Below the pieces are notes generated by a model, which searched no databases, was not told where the DNA came from, and saw nothing but the letters and a program-made list of their open reading frames with translations. This document shows, in pieces, positions 36,296-47,502 of a stretch of DNA of 64,000 bases (the first letter of the stretch is position 1; each line of letters opens with the position of its first letter). The DNA comes from Earliella scabrosa (Eukaryota > Basidiomycota > Agaricomycetes > Polyporales > Polyporaceae): NCBI GenBank assembly GCA_022605405.1, contig JABYQQ010000023.1, positions 682,001 through 746,000 on the forward strand, read 5' to 3'. The translations under genes were made by a program, and so were the position numbers.

Positions 36296-37732
36296 CTACG
36301 TCCGAGAACCCGGAGGTGCCACTGAGACTCCGATGTCGCTCTCCCCAATCTGCAACCACTTATCCAGGTCCTTCCACCACTCCGTCCGCGCGTCCTCCCA
36401 AGCCTTCTTCCGCTCGTCGAGGCAATGATCGCACCACTTGCCCCTCCCGCGCATAGACTCGATCCAGCGCAGCACATCCTGGATGTCCCCGAAGACGTCC
36501 CGCGCATCGCCCGTCTCGCCCGCTCGAGCACCAAACTCGACCGCAACCTCAACCTGCCACGCCCGGGCGGCACCGCCGTCGCGCTCGGCCATGGCAGGAC
36601 ACTGCGCGCACAAACCGCCGACGTGCGCCTTCGGAGGTGCGACGAGGAGTGCGGACCAGCGCTTGTGGAGCTCCCAGCGTGCCGTCTGAAGACGGACGAG
36701 GTCTGTGTCGGATAGCCTCCGCGCGTCAGGATTGGCGGCGGACGAAGAGAGGGAGGCCCAGAACACGTCGCTGCGGAGGAGCTCGTAGAAGGCGCGCTTG
36801 AGTGCGCCGGGGATGGCGTGCTTGCGTGCGAGGGGGATCATCTCGAGCGCGTTCTCGGACTGGTCCTTTGTGCGCATCTGCGGGGGCATAGGGCTGGACC
36901 AGCGGGCGGTGATCCGCTTGAGCATCATGGAGAGCATGGACTTGCATTCGAGCGCGGAGGAAGCGCGGATGAGCGAGAGGACTGTCGTTATGGGTGCGGC
37001 ACTGAGGGAGTTCTCGCTGCAGGATCGCGATGCGGCGGACGAGTTAGTGGCAGGGGGGAACGCAGTTATTGAACAGACTTACAGAGGCATCTCGAGATAC
37101 TTGAGGAAGATTTCGAAGTCATGAGGGCTGAGATCAGACAGCGTGTACACGGGGCAGCCATCCATTATCTCAGAGGTGGTCGAAGGGGGTGCAACCTTGC
37201 TCGGTCCCGCAGCAGCGCAAGTCTGAGCTTCTGGGGTCTGCGTTGTCGAGGGATCAGGCTGCGTCGCCATGGTACCCGTTTCCGCCTTCAAGACATCTGT
37301 CTGCGACGCTGTAGAGTCTAGAGGCGCGGCCTCAACGTCACTTGAGGAAACCGCAGCTGGCTGCTGTGAGGGTTGGGGTTGGGTGGTAACAGCATTCAGT
37401 GTAGGGGTCGGTGAGGGAGACGGTCCGGCTTGCGTGGTCGTCGGCGGGGAAGTCGAGCGAAAGCCTGCCGCAAAGACCTCGCAGTAACGCGCAAGGCGCG
37501 ACCGAAAGAGCTTGAAGTACGTGTTCTCGACCTTGATCACGACGTTCCCGTCGGGATACCAGAAGTCTCTCGAGCGCTCTGCCTCCGAGGAGTCTTGCGC
37601 CGGAGCCAACGCCAGCCTCACGCGTTTCTGCGGGGGCCCGGACTCATTCTGTCCTGACGAGCCGCCGCGCTTCGCCTTCCGTGGTGTCGCAATCTCGACG
37701 AGCGGCTGGTCCGGCCGTTGGATGGGTGGCAT
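36296..37732 (-). CDS. BTB/POZ domain protein
   Basis: Two exons (37083-37732 and 36296-37016) give 456 residues with a consistent frame. After a basic leader, RSRDFWYPDGNVVIKVENTY and FKLFRSRLARYCEVFAAGF form the first half of a BTB fold. CPVYTLSDLSPHDFEIFLKY, followed by LE, forms the next strand and helix. The two halves are separated by about 110 residues rich in Pro, Ser, Thr and Gln. The second exon encodes a helical C-terminal region with WCDHCLDERKKAWEDARTEW, typical of basidiomycete BTB proteins of unknown role. An alternative longer N-terminus is possible, since another frame is open at 37644-37988, but no clear splice site connects them. It probably acts in protein-protein interaction, possibly with Cullin-3 (family-level inference). 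Confidence 0.75.
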
Positions 37733-38634
37733 CGATAGATTGAGTCAGGGGCTTCGCACGCGTGGATAGGGGAAGTCGACCTACGCGTTTCTCGTCTACG
37801 AGGGTCGGGCTGGATTCTCTTGACGAGTTTGAGGGGAGATCGTAGATGGTGACGGGGCTGTAGCGTGTCCTGCGCGAGCTGGGAGGGGTGTAGTGCGACT
37901 TCTTGACGGGCGATCGGCTTGCCGCGCGATGGATGGATGCGATGGCGATGGCGAGGTCGTCGACTTCTGGCGAGCTCTCGGGCTGCATCTGTTAGTCTGA
38001 CGCAGATATGAGGTTATTTGATTGCGCTAGAAGTGGCTTGCATCTGAGCCTGGACGCAGAGAGTGTTGACAAACTCATGCTCACCTTCACACGTTGTGGT
38101 TGAAGCAAGAGATAGGAGGTCCAACTGAGTCGGCCCACCTAACGGTGGCAGTGACTGACTACAGCCGTGATCAACCCCAGTCAGTCTTCGCAGACGTATT
38201 CGTCGAGCTATAAGCACGCCTAGCAGATGGCAACCTGTCAAAATACTCGTATAAGTATGACCAGCAGCTACTCGTTAGCTCGGGATTAGTTTGGGCATTG
38301 CCAACACGACCGTTGAGGACATGCTGAGGACGTGGAGGCGAGCGCCAAACAAACAGTTGCCACGTGGCTTAGGTCACGTCGAGTGCGAATGCCGTGACAT
38401 GTAGGCTCTACAACCCAGCATGAGTAGGCTGGCAGCTCCGTCTCCCGCAGCGCAGTTGGATGGTTGAATCAGAACAGAGCTCGTGTTCCTTGAGTAAGAC
38501 AATGGCCCATGGCACTGGCACTGGCTCAAGTTCAACAGCGTTGCCATGATGTCGACGTAAGCAGTGGAGTTTGGAATTGCGACGCCTCGCGCCGATATAT
38601 TAGAGAAGTAGACGATCGTTTGTGTACTAGACCC
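37733..38634. other. Intergenic region, possible upstream coding exon
   Basis: A 114-codon minus-strand frame (37644-37988) encodes a Ser/Arg-rich stretch with SPVKKSHYTPPSSRRTR-like composition. It could be an upstream exon of the BTB gene. The rest, 37990-38634, shows nothing recognisable. Confidence 0.3.
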
Positions 38635-39514
38635 TCACTGCGGTGGGGGCATGAAGCTCGCCTGATACTCTAGCACCTTCTTCACCACCTCCCGCGCCTC
38701 GAGCCTCTTCTGCCACCTATGAAGACGCAGCATCAGCGACAGAAATTCCTCAGTGAGAATCGCATAGAAGAAGCACGCACGCCCAGAACGCGGGATACTC
38801 CTTCTCGAAGTCGACCAAGTCTTTGACGGTGGTGTGGATGGCGACCCGGTTCCAGGTGATGAACGACAGGTCGGCGATCGTCGCCTTTCCGCCGACGAGG
38901 TAGCCAGAGGGAGACTTGGCGAGTACGCCGTCGAGGACGGAGATGACGCGGATCGTCTCCTTCTGGTATCGCTCGATCGCGCTCTGGATCTTCTCAGGGT
39001 GCCATTTCATGAACCAGACCGCCTGACCAAAGTACGGTCTGCAGACGATCGATTGCGCGTCAGTCAACACTGGAATATCCGGAAAGACGCGATCGAGAGA
39101 GAGCGCACCCTTGTCCGGAGGACTGGAAGAACAGCCACTGAAGGATCGAGTACTTGTCGTTCTCGTTCTCCCATCCGATCTTCTTCTCCTTGTCGTACCG
39201 GTCGACGAGGTAGAACATGATCGCGTCGGACTCCCAGATCACGAAGTCGCCATTGCTGTGGTCGATGAGCGTCGGGATGCGCCCATTGGGGTTGTACTGC
39301 GTGTGCGAAGGCGCCTTCTGCTCGTTGTTGAGGATGTCGAGGTGAACGGCCTCATAGGTGAGACCGAGCTCCTGGAGGACGAACGCGACCTTCCTGGAAT
39401 GCCCGCAGTGGCCAAGTTAGTACGTGGATAGGGTTTGAGGCAAGGAGGTGGTACGTACAGCCCGTTAGGCGGGACTGGGTTCGTGAAGAGCGTGAACTGC
39501 TTTCCGTGGGACAT
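38635..39514 (-). CDS. GST1: Ure2p-like glutathione S-transferase
   Basis: Four exons (39459-39514, 39109-39393, 38781-39038, 38635-38716) encode 226 residues. The 56-nt first exon encodes MSHGKQFTLFTNPVPPNG. Exon 2 completes the thioredoxin-like domain (YNPNGRIPTLIDH with the cis-Pro loop; GDFVIWESDAI glutathione-binding ES motif). Exon 3 is the helical domain with PYFGQAVWFMKWHPEKI and LVGGKATIADLSFITWN (the conserved GST N-capping box). The family conjugates or removes glutathione from electrophiles and can act in redox and xenobiotic metabolism. The exon plan is identical to GST2-5. It is the most divergent member, with LQELGLTYEAVHLDI and an NPVPPNG loop in place of the GGPNG loop of GST3-5. 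Confidence 0.93.
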
Positions 39515-39576
39515 TGCGGTGTGTTGGTGGTGGTGTAGGTGGTGGGTTGGAGTAGCAAAGAAGAAAATGACCTTCC

Positions 39577-39583
39577 TTTTATT
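39577..39583 (-). promoter_or_regulatory. TATA-like element of GST1
   Basis: The minus strand reads AATAAAA, about 65 bp upstream of the ATG at 39514. It is supported by position only. Confidence 0.4.
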
Positions 39584-40465
39584 CTGGCGAGCATTGCGAA
39601 CCGTGTATGCCGCTTCCGCGGTGTTGCAACGACGATTCTGAGAGGAGGTCCAAGCTTACGGTTGTAAGCGCCGATCCGCGTCGGAATTTGGAAAGAGCAC
39701 GTAAGAGGAGGAGGTGGCGCGGCGTGGACTGGTGATGACCAAGCGACCGTGTCAACATTGTCCGAGAGGGCGGAGTTACTGTCGAGGAGAGATCATCTGG
39801 CCGGGATTTGACATAGGGATAGGTCAGACGTGCTTGATCTTTCGCCTTTGACATGTCAGTATATGAGTGAGTATGCGAACAAATGCCGAACAAATGCGCA
39901 TACTGTACGCGACGACTCCTATAGAGTCCTATGGCTGCAGTGTCGTGTGAACAGTCATCTTACAGAAGAGGCGTCGAAAGGTCTTACTGACAAATCTTGC
40001 CTTGCATGGCAGCCATGCTACCATGTTCAGCTCGCTCTGGGCTCCAGCTCGACAAAGTAGATGATATCGCTGTCCCAGTCCGTGAGCGTCGGACATTGGG
40101 CATAGTTGATTTGAAGTCACGGCTGAATTTGAGGGGTGGCACAGCCACCATGAACCTCCTGCCAAGACCGTCGGGCATCATCGGGCCGGGCGCTAGTCTC
40201 ATCGCGGACGACGACGTCCATGTCAGTGCCAGGCATGTCCACCCCAGGCAGCCTTGCACAACTCTGGGTGGGGCGCTCAAGGCGGGGAAATCGCAAGAAT
40301 AGCTCAATCGATACATGACGGTGTCATGACCTGGTGAGCATCCACTCGTATGCTTCTCGAAGCAAGCGGCCGCTAGTGTGGGCGCGGGAAGTTTTCTCTC
40401 GGCACACATTTGCAGCGCTGACTCACCTCCGCAGACTCTGCTTTACTATCGCAGCAGCATCCACA
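39584..40465. other. Intergenic region with possible gene remnant
   Basis: On the minus strand near 40035-40100, one frame reads CPTLTDWDSDIIYFVELEP before a stop. Another frame just upstream (about 40150-40250) reads VDMPGTDMDVVVRDETSARP. They look protein-like but are out of frame with each other and unassigned. They may be exons of a small gene or a relic. The right part is the promoter of the MFS gene. Confidence 0.3.
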
Positions 40466-42191
40466 ATGTCCGCGTCGGCGGAGAAGGACATGAGCAAGGT
40501 CGAGGCTCAGGCAACCGTGGTCGGCAGCACTGATGTGGACTACAGCCCGGTGCGCGCGCCCCACCGTGACGAGGAGCTCGAATATGTTCCCGATGGCGGG
40601 CGGGAGGCATGGACCGTCGTGTTAGGCTCCACGCTCGCCCTCTTTGCCTCTGCGGGGATGATCAACGCATATGTGGGTCCATCAGTGTCCATAACTAACT
40701 CTGGTTGACACGCGAGTACGAGTAGGGGACATTCCAAGAGTACTACGAGACGACACTGCTCCCTTCGTCATCTTCGGCGACGATCGCGCTCATAGGCTCT
40801 CTGCAGGTCTTCTGTCTATACGGCTTTGGGCCGTTGACGGGACGAATATTTGACGCCTACGGCACCTCCGTCAGTAACTCCGTGGTCCTGCTCTGTGCAT
40901 GTCCGTTAACTAGTTGGATTGCCCAGGTGCTCATTCCCTTGGGTTCGGTCGTCTGCGTCTTCGCCATGATGATTATGTCCCTCACGCAACCTGATCACGC
41001 CTACCAGTTATTTCTCTCCCAAGGCGTTCTGTTCGGCATTGGCATTGCGCTCATGTTCAACCCGTCCGTCGCCGTCATGAGTCACTGGTTCCGACGCAAC
41101 CGTGCCTCCGCGATCGGCATCGTCCTCAGTGGCGGGGCAGTCGGGGGAGTCGTGTTCCCCATCCTGTTGCAGCGCCTGATACCCGTCATTGGCTTCGCTT
41201 GGGCGACGCGTGTGTTCGGGTTCCTCACCATGGTGTGCTTCATTGTCGCCTGTCTGACCATCCGCACCCGCCTCCCGCTCTCGGGACACATCTCGTGGCG
41301 CACGGCGGTTGATCTGGGTGGATTCAAAGACATCCGGTACATCCTCGCTACGGTTGCAGGATTTCTGTACGTGACCTTCGCCCTACCTTCAGTCGTCTGT
41401 GCTACTGCATCAGAACGAGAGAGCTCACTGTTTGGATCCAGTCTGTTCTACGCGCTCTTCATCCCATATGTCTACATCACGATCTACGCCAACTTTCACG
41501 GCATCCCTACGAGTACCTCAAACTACCTCCTCCCGATCCTCAACGCAATGAACATCCCATCACGCATCCTTCCAGGTATCCTTGCAGATAGATACGGCCC
41601 GTATGTTCATTTCCCACCCTTTCGTCGTAGCGAGCATGCTGACGTTTCCGTCTCTCGTTTATACGGCTAGAATGAAAGTGTTCATCCCTGCAGCGGGCCT
41701 TTGCACCGTCCTCATCCTCGGTCTCTGGCTGCCATCCCGGAACGCCGGCGCGATCGTTGCTTTCTCTGCCCTCTACGGCCTCTTCTCCGGTGGGTCCACA
41801 TTCAGCTAGATTCGCGCTCACACCTCTGGTCTCAATATAAATCTCTCATACAGGCGCGTTCGTGTCCCTGCTCGCGACGTACATCGCAGTCATCACGCCC
41901 CGCGAAGTGTATGGCGCGCGGCTTGGTATGTCTCTCACCTGTGTCGCACGTCCTCCTGCCTCATACCTGGCATGCACAGGATCGGTGTACATCTTTCTCG
42001 CGATCGCGACCCTTGTTGGGACGCCTACGGGCGGTGCACTCCTCAAGACGGTCGATAAGGCGCACTTCGACCGGCTCATCGTCTTCTCCGGTGTCCTCAT
42101 GGCCGTTGGAACGGTGGTGCTTGTCGCTGCTGCACTCGCGAGCTCGCAACGCGTCAGAGAGCGAGCCAGGATGCTCGTTCAAAGGCGATAA
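40466..42191 (+). CDS. MFS transporter, monocarboxylate-transporter type
   Basis: Seven exons (40466-40672, 40726-40869, 40927-41366, 41442-41600, 41671-41789, 41854-41925, 41980-42191) encode 450 residues, consistent in frame. A cytosolic N-terminus ends in YVPDGGREAW, which with the following TM1 is the usual fungal MCT opening (proline, Asp-Gly-Gly, tryptophan). TM segments include VVLGSTLALFASAG, LIPLGSVVCVFAMMI and GFLTMVCFIVACLTI. The MFS signature region contains FWFRRNRASAIGIVLSG-like sequence (SHWFRRNRASAIGI). The C-terminal half ends in RVRERARMLVQRR. It is predicted to move monocarboxylates or related small organic acids across the plasma membrane; the actual substrate is unknown. 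It sits between GST1 and GST2, so export or import of conjugates is possible but unproven. Confidence 0.88.
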
Positions 42192-43434
42192 AGTGCTCAA
42201 TACCACTCACGACGATAGCGAATGGATAGAGTGAGCCCTCCGTGCAGACGTGCGCGTTTTCCTATGGACTGCTGACCCTGCTTCCTCGGCTGTGTATCGG
42301 AGATAGGAAATTGTCGGTAGTACTAACAACAGTGTCGCGCGGCATACGTCGTGCTCATAAGTTTCGCTTCCCACGTCTCCCTTCACAATAGACAGCCCTC
42401 ACCCAACCCACCGCACATCCTGAAGTCCTTATCCACAAGTACGAAACCACGACTATTGCTCTCCAATGTCTCTTCGATCCGTCACTCGACTACACGCGCG
42501 CTCAGACTCAGTCGTGTCGTACGAAGACTGCTCGGACCTTGCTGCGCGAGCATGGTCCAGAAGGGCGAGTGCATGCGAGGTACTCCGCATCGTTCATTCC
42601 GCATCGCGTTTCCTCTAACCTCCATGATAACGATCCAGGTTGTCGCCCGACAGTATCGACGAGATGGTAGATTCCATAGTTCTGGCGGGGACCCGACCCA
42701 AGTCCATGTCAGGATCGCTGCATGTGATGGACAACATATCTGTGTAACGATTGCTTTGTCGGTGTAGAGACACTCTTATAGAAAGCCAGCTTCCCTGAAC
42801 AGATCCACACTTTGGCACCTCAAGGTCGTCCCACTAGCAGAACTAGTAGGCGCTTGTAACTCGGTCCAGATTGTCCGTCGTTCTCCTGGCCGGCCCGTGG
42901 GTCGCGGGCTCTTACGAAGCCTGAAGCTGAGGACAATTGTCAACACCTAGTATCACAAGGTACTCATACCTTTGAGTTCACATGGTGAATGCAAGCTGAA
43001 ACACTGACGTGTAATACTCACGCAGATGTCATGTTCCCGTGCGGCATTGCAAATATGTAACCTCCCACAATCAAGCCCCTTGTTCCACCCTTGTTCCAAC
43101 CTTGGTCAGTGCAATATCAATACTAGTATTTGACGCCTTCGCCCTCACAACCCGGCGTGTGGACATTTCCAGTATGCATACATTGGTCTTCGAAATACTC
43201 ACCGCGCTCGATCACTGCAGGAACCTTCGGATTGATGGCATCTTTTTGAGGTGAATACTAGAGCGCCGACCATAGTACAGCCAGCGTAGGAAGCACGTAC
43301 GTGTCCCTCTAGAACAACGAACGGTACACATCAGCGCGGCCAACCTTTAAATGTCCGCTTGATTGTGCAGCCTGATCAGTGATAGCACCTCATACCCTGG
43401 CGTACTCCGGTGGAACTGCTTATCCTCACACACA
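42192..43434. other. Intergenic region between MFS gene and GST2
   Basis: About 1.2 kb without a supportable gene. Open frames at 42351-42767 and 43039-43254 lack domain features. The right end contains the GST2 promoter. Confidence 0.5.
43346..43352 (+). promoter_or_regulatory. TATA-like element of GST2
   Basis: TTTAAAT lies about 85 bp before the ATG at 43435. It is supported by position only. Confidence 0.35.
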
Positions 43435-44315
43435 ATGTCTCATCACAAACAATTTACGCTCTTCACCCATGTCGGCGGAGCCAACGGATGGTACGCAGCG
43501 ATCCCGAATTTGATATCATCCCAAGCGTCAAACTTTGAATGTCTCCTGTGTCTCGCCTTGCAGGAAACCTGTGTTCGTGCTCGAAGAGCTGGGGCTCACC
43601 TACGAGCCCGTCTACCTCGACTTCTCCAAGGACGAGCAGAAGGCTCCCGCGCACACTCAGTACAACCCAAATGGGCGCATCCCTACACTCGTCGACCACC
43701 ATAACGGTGACTTCGCGATCTGGGAGTCGGACGCGATAATGCTGTACCTTGTCGACAAGTACGACACGGAGAAGAAGCTGACCGTCTCCGACGAGAAGGA
43801 TAGGTTCGCGATGCTTCAATGGTTATTCTTCCAGGCCTCCGGACAAGGGTGCGTCCATTGTCGTGCATTGTGCGTCGTCCGATGCTGACCAGGAAGCGCG
43901 CATACAGCCCGTACTTCGGTCAGGCATTCCACTTCATCCATGCTCACCCGGTCAAGGTCCCGACGGCCATCGAACGCTACCAGAAGGAGACTTTACGCGT
44001 CTTCTCCGTGCTCGATGCTGTGCTCGCCAAGGCGCCCTCGGGCTACCTCGTCGGCGGGAAGCTCACCATCGCAGATCTATCGTTCGTCACATGGAACAAG
44101 TTTGCTTTCATCTACATCGTGAACGAGATGGAGAGCGTGGACGTCGAGCGGGACTACCCCGCGTTCTACGCGTAAGTGGCTCCTCGTGAACCTCCAGAAT
44201 GCTGGACTGATCGTGTATCGGACCCTGTCATCGATATAGGTGGCACCAGAAGCTCATTGCGCATGAGCCCGTCAAGAGGACGCTGGAACATCGCGAGCAC
44301 CTCATGAAACAGTGA
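43435..44315 (+). CDS. GST2: Ure2p-like glutathione S-transferase
   Basis: Four exons (43435-43490, 43564-43848, 43908-44171, 44240-44315) encode 226 residues. It begins MSHHKQFTLFTHVGGANGW. Exon 2 has EELGLTYEPVYLDF, YNPNGRIPTLVDHHNGDF and WESDAIMLYLVDKY. Exon 3 has PYFGQAFHFIHAHPVKVP and LVGGKLTIADLSFVTWN. It is the only plus-strand member of the five-gene cluster, head to head with none and tail to tail with GST3. The function is the same as for GST1 by family. FHFIHAHP replaces the VWFMKYHP-type segment of its relatives, a change in the helix that lines the active-site cleft (inference). Confidence 0.93.
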
Positions 44316-44568
44316 CTCGACCCGGAGTACTAGTACCCTGGACACCGAAAGTGGCGTTTCAGCGCGACGAACAATCGCGGATGTACTTATCCCTCACATC
44401 GTACTTCTATCCGGGCTGTCACTTCGGGTGGCTTATCTTGGTGAAGCCCTGCACGCATCTTGATTATGGAGATAGTACGAATTTATGAGTCCGTCACCAC
44501 ATCAATATAAGAACTGCATTGGGGAGATATTTGGATAGCTGTCAGCACTGAACGGGGTATCTTCCAGA

Positions 44569-45441
44569 TTACTGTTGCTTCAAGAGGTTCGCCTGGACCT
44601 CAATCAGCTTCTTGACGTGCTCGCGTTCAACGAGCTTCTGATGCCATCTATTGAAGGTAACATCAGCACCATCGCAAGCGAGGGTTGCGCAGCGCAGACT
44701 CACGCATAGAATGCAGGGTACTGCTTCTCGATGTCGACCCCCTCGAGGTCCTTGAGGGAGAAGTTCAGCGCCCCGCGGTTCCACGGAACGAACGACAGGT
44801 CGGCGACCGTGGGCTTGCCGCCCACGAGCCAGCCAGAGGGAGACTTGGCGAGCACGCCGTCGAGGACGGAGATGACGCGGATAGTCTCCTTCTGGTACCG
44901 CTCGACCGCGGTCGGGACCTTCTCGGGATGGTACCGCATGAACCACACCGCCTGCCCGAAGTACGGGCTGCATGTGCGTGTACCTGTCAGCACGAGACAG
45001 AGCGACGCGCGACAATGGCAAAACGCACCCTTGGCCGGAGGCCTGGAAGAATAGCCACTGGATGAGCGTGTACTTGTCCTTCTCGTCGGTGACGGTCAGC
45101 TTCTTCTCGGTGTCGTACTTGTCGACGAGGTAGAGGATGATCGCGTTGGACTCCCAGATCACGAAGTCGCCGTTGTGGTGGTCGATGAGCGTCGGGATGC
45201 GCCCGTTCGGGTTGTACTTTGTGTGCTCAGGTGCCTTCTGCTCGCCCTTGCCGAAGTCGAGATAGACGGACTCGTACGTGAGGCCGAGCTCCTCGAGCAC
45301 GAACGCGACTTTCCTGTCAGGGAAGAGGGATGAGGTGAGCCGGCATCCAGAGCGAACCGATGACACAGTTTGGATCATAACGCACCAGCCGTTGGGGCCA
45401 CCGAAGTGGGTGAACAGGGTGAATTGCTTGCCGTGCGACAT
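44569..45441 (-). CDS. GST3: Ure2p-like glutathione S-transferase
   Basis: Four exons (45386-45441, 45029-45313, 44704-44967, 44569-44647) encode 227 residues. It begins MSHGKQFTLFTHFGGPNGW. It contains EELGLTYESVYLDFGKGEQ, YNPNGRIPTLIDHHNGDF, PYFGQAVWFMRYHPEKVP and LVGGKPTVADLSFVPWN. A much longer open frame continues upstream of the ATG at 45441. The short first exon, identical in length to those of GST1, GST2, GST4 and GST5, decides this start. The 5' 230 bp and the upstream region belong to the 2,061-bp block duplicated further right; see GST4. Confidence 0.93.
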   Translation of the reverse strand: MSHGKQFTLFTHFGGPNGWCVMIQTVSSVRSGCRLTSSLFPDRKVAFVLEELGLTYESVYLDFGKGEQKAPEHTKYNPNGRIPTLIDHHNGDFVIWESNAIILYLVDKYDTEKKLTVTDEKDKYTLIQWLFFQASGQGCVLPLSRVALSRADRYTHMQPVLRAGGVVHAVPSREGPDRGRAVPEGDYPRHLRPRRRARQVSLWLARGRQAHGRRPVVRSVEPRGAELLPQGPRGGRHREAVPCILCVSLRCATLACDGADVTFNRWHQKLVEREHVKKLIEVQANLLKQQ

Positions 45442-47272
45442 CTTCTCGAGAGTTGGGTTGGCGTGGAAGTGACCTGTGAAGTGAGGGAGGTGGAATGATA
45501 GAGCGTCGAGACAACATGGCCGCTTTTTGTAGGCTAACAGACGACGCCGTAGCAGCGGAAGCAGGCCAGAGGAGACGCTCTTCCACAAGGTTCGTGGCGT
45601 CTCGTTCTTGCTGACGAATCGAGCAACCACAGTTGCAGTGGTACGTGTACTCTCGGCGAGGCAGATTCTTGTTCTTGGACACGTACGATTGCGCGGCACG
45701 CTAGATCAGTACCGGTCAGTGCCCGCGTGGGGGAGTTGAACGTGAGTATGTGCTGCCATGATGAGTCAAGTGCACTCACAGCTCGAGGCAGATCAACCAT
45801 GATCAGCCAGCATCATCAATGTAGCACGCAGCCATGCTGAGTAAGTCAATCCATTGCTATGATAGCCATGGAGCTGCGGGACCTTCTATAGTAACCAGCG
45901 TCGTGCTGTTGGTTCCTGCAGTCCGTTGGCGTCGGGACAGCACGATCGTTCCAAGGAAAAATGTCCGCAGACCGGGCTTTGTGCTGCTCTGTCAGCATGC
46001 TGTGCTAGCGCGCATGAGTGAGCAGAAGATTGGTCAGCGGTATATATGTATCCTGGAACGCTGGCGAGGCGAAACTCATTGACTGACCTGGGTTCCCACA
46101 CAACCTACCAAACATGTATGATATAGCATTCAGTTCTTTGCTATGACAGCGCTTGCGGACGACCAACTCGAAACTCACCATTGATGCAGACTGGACTACC
46201 CGTAGAGGGAGCCGGGGATGAGCCTGTCTCGGTGGTTACGTGGTGTACATACAGATACGTGAACTGGTGGAAAGCGGTGAGGACGAGATGGTGACGTCGC
46301 CATCGATAGCACAGCACGATAGACGCCCACGTAACCATAAGTGTTCCTACTCGACAACGTAGACCGGGTAGACGGTTCACCACAAGGCTTCTCGAGTCTC
46401 ACTGACTAGGCATAACTTACACCGCCGATACTGATCATGATACAAATACACGATGAGACCATCTCTCGACCTCTCCTCGGCTCGCATGTCGACAGCCATC
46501 TTGGTACCTTGAGCAACGGCAGTCGCACAATAGCTTACTGTTTCAGGAGGCTCGCCTGCTGAGAGAGCAGCTTCTTGACCGAGTCGCGCGCCATGAGCTT
46601 CTGGTGCCACCTGAAACACGAAACCCAACGCATCAGCTCCATCTTCCCACTGGTGTCATCCTCCAGAGGAGTCGCGAACCCCTCCAGACTACTCCAGCAC
46701 GACCCCCACAGCGCACAACAGAGGCGAGGAAAAAGCACTTACGCCCAGAACGCAGGGTACGTCTTCTCGACGTCGACGACGTCCTTTATGCTGAATGTCA
46801 CCGCGTTGTTGTTCCACGTCACGAACGAGAGGTCCGCGACCGTGCACTTGCCGCCGACGAGGTACCCGCCGGGAGCCTTGGCAAGCACGGTGTCGAGCAC
46901 GGAGAACACCCGCTGGATCTCGTTTTGGTACCGCGTGATCGCGCTGGGCAGCTGCTCCGAGTGGTACTTCATGAACCACACGGCCTGTCCGAAGTACGGC
47001 CTGCATGTCGGGGTAGAGGGGGACGCGAGGTTAGAATTAGAACGGTGAGTTGGGGGATGACAGAGCTGGACGAAATCACGTACCCCTGTCCGGACGCCTG
47101 GAAGAACAGCCACTGCAGGAGCTGGTACTTCTCCTCCTCCTTGTCGCCCGTGAGCGCGAGCTTCTTCTCCTTGTCGTACTTGTCGACGAGGTAGAGCATG
47201 ATCGCATTGCTCTCCCAGACCGCGAAGTCGCCGTTTGCGTGATCGATGAGCGTCGGGATGCGCCCGTTCGGA
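45212..47272. repeat. 2,061-bp tandem duplication, left copy
   Basis: Every position I compared here matches the copy 2,061 bp to the right, including introns, intergenic DNA and all short open frames. The first mismatch to the left is 45211 (g) against 47272 (a). The block runs from exon 2 of GST3, through the GST3 promoter and spacer, to exon 2 of GST4. Confidence 0.92.
45442..46534. other. Spacer between GST3 and GST4 (in the duplication)
   Basis: No gene is supported. It contains the GST3 promoter, with a minus-strand ACAAAAAG element near 45525 and a TGAGTCA site at 45762-45768 (AP-1/Yap-type core). The matching sites in the right copy lie at about 47586 and 47823-47829, upstream of GST4. 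Confidence 0.5.
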
Positions 47273-47502
47273 TTGTACTTTGTGTGCTCAGGTGCCTTCT
47301 GCTCGCCCTTGCCGAAGTCGAGATAGACGGACTCGTACGTGAGGCCGAGCTCCTCGAGCACGAACGCGACTTTCCTGTCAGGGAAGAGGGATGAGGTGAG
47401 CCGGCATCCAGAGCGAACCGATGACACAGTTTGGATCATAACGCACCAGCCGTTGGGGCCACCGAAGTGGGTGAACAGGGTGAATTGCTTGCCGTGCGAC
47501 AT
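46535..47502 (-). CDS. GST4: chimeric Ure2p-like glutathione S-transferase
   Basis: Four exons (47447-47502, 47084-47374, 46743-47000, 46535-46610) encode 226 residues. The 5' part, up to the codons for the KYN of KYNPNGRIP, is identical to GST3 (THFGGPNGW, LTYESVYLDFGKGEQKAPEH). From there on the gene is identical to GST5 (DHANGDFAVWESNAIMLYL, KEEEKYQLLQWLF, PYFGQAVWFMKYHSEQLP, LVGGKCTVADLSFVTWN). It is therefore a hybrid with the GST3 promoter and glutathione-domain start and the GST5 substrate domain. The reading frame and all splice sites are intact, so it should be functional. Confidence 0.93.

Noticed and set aside
37644..37988. Adding the Ser/Arg-rich frame as a confident first exon of the BTB gene.
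   Set aside because: No canonical splice site joins it to the BTB frame. It is kept only as a possibility.
44569..45699. Reading the GST3 and GST4 frames from far upstream ATGs (about 376 and 263 codons).
   Set aside because: The upstream parts carry no GST sequence. The 56-nt first exon with MSHGKQFTLFTH is shared by the cluster and fits splicing exactly.
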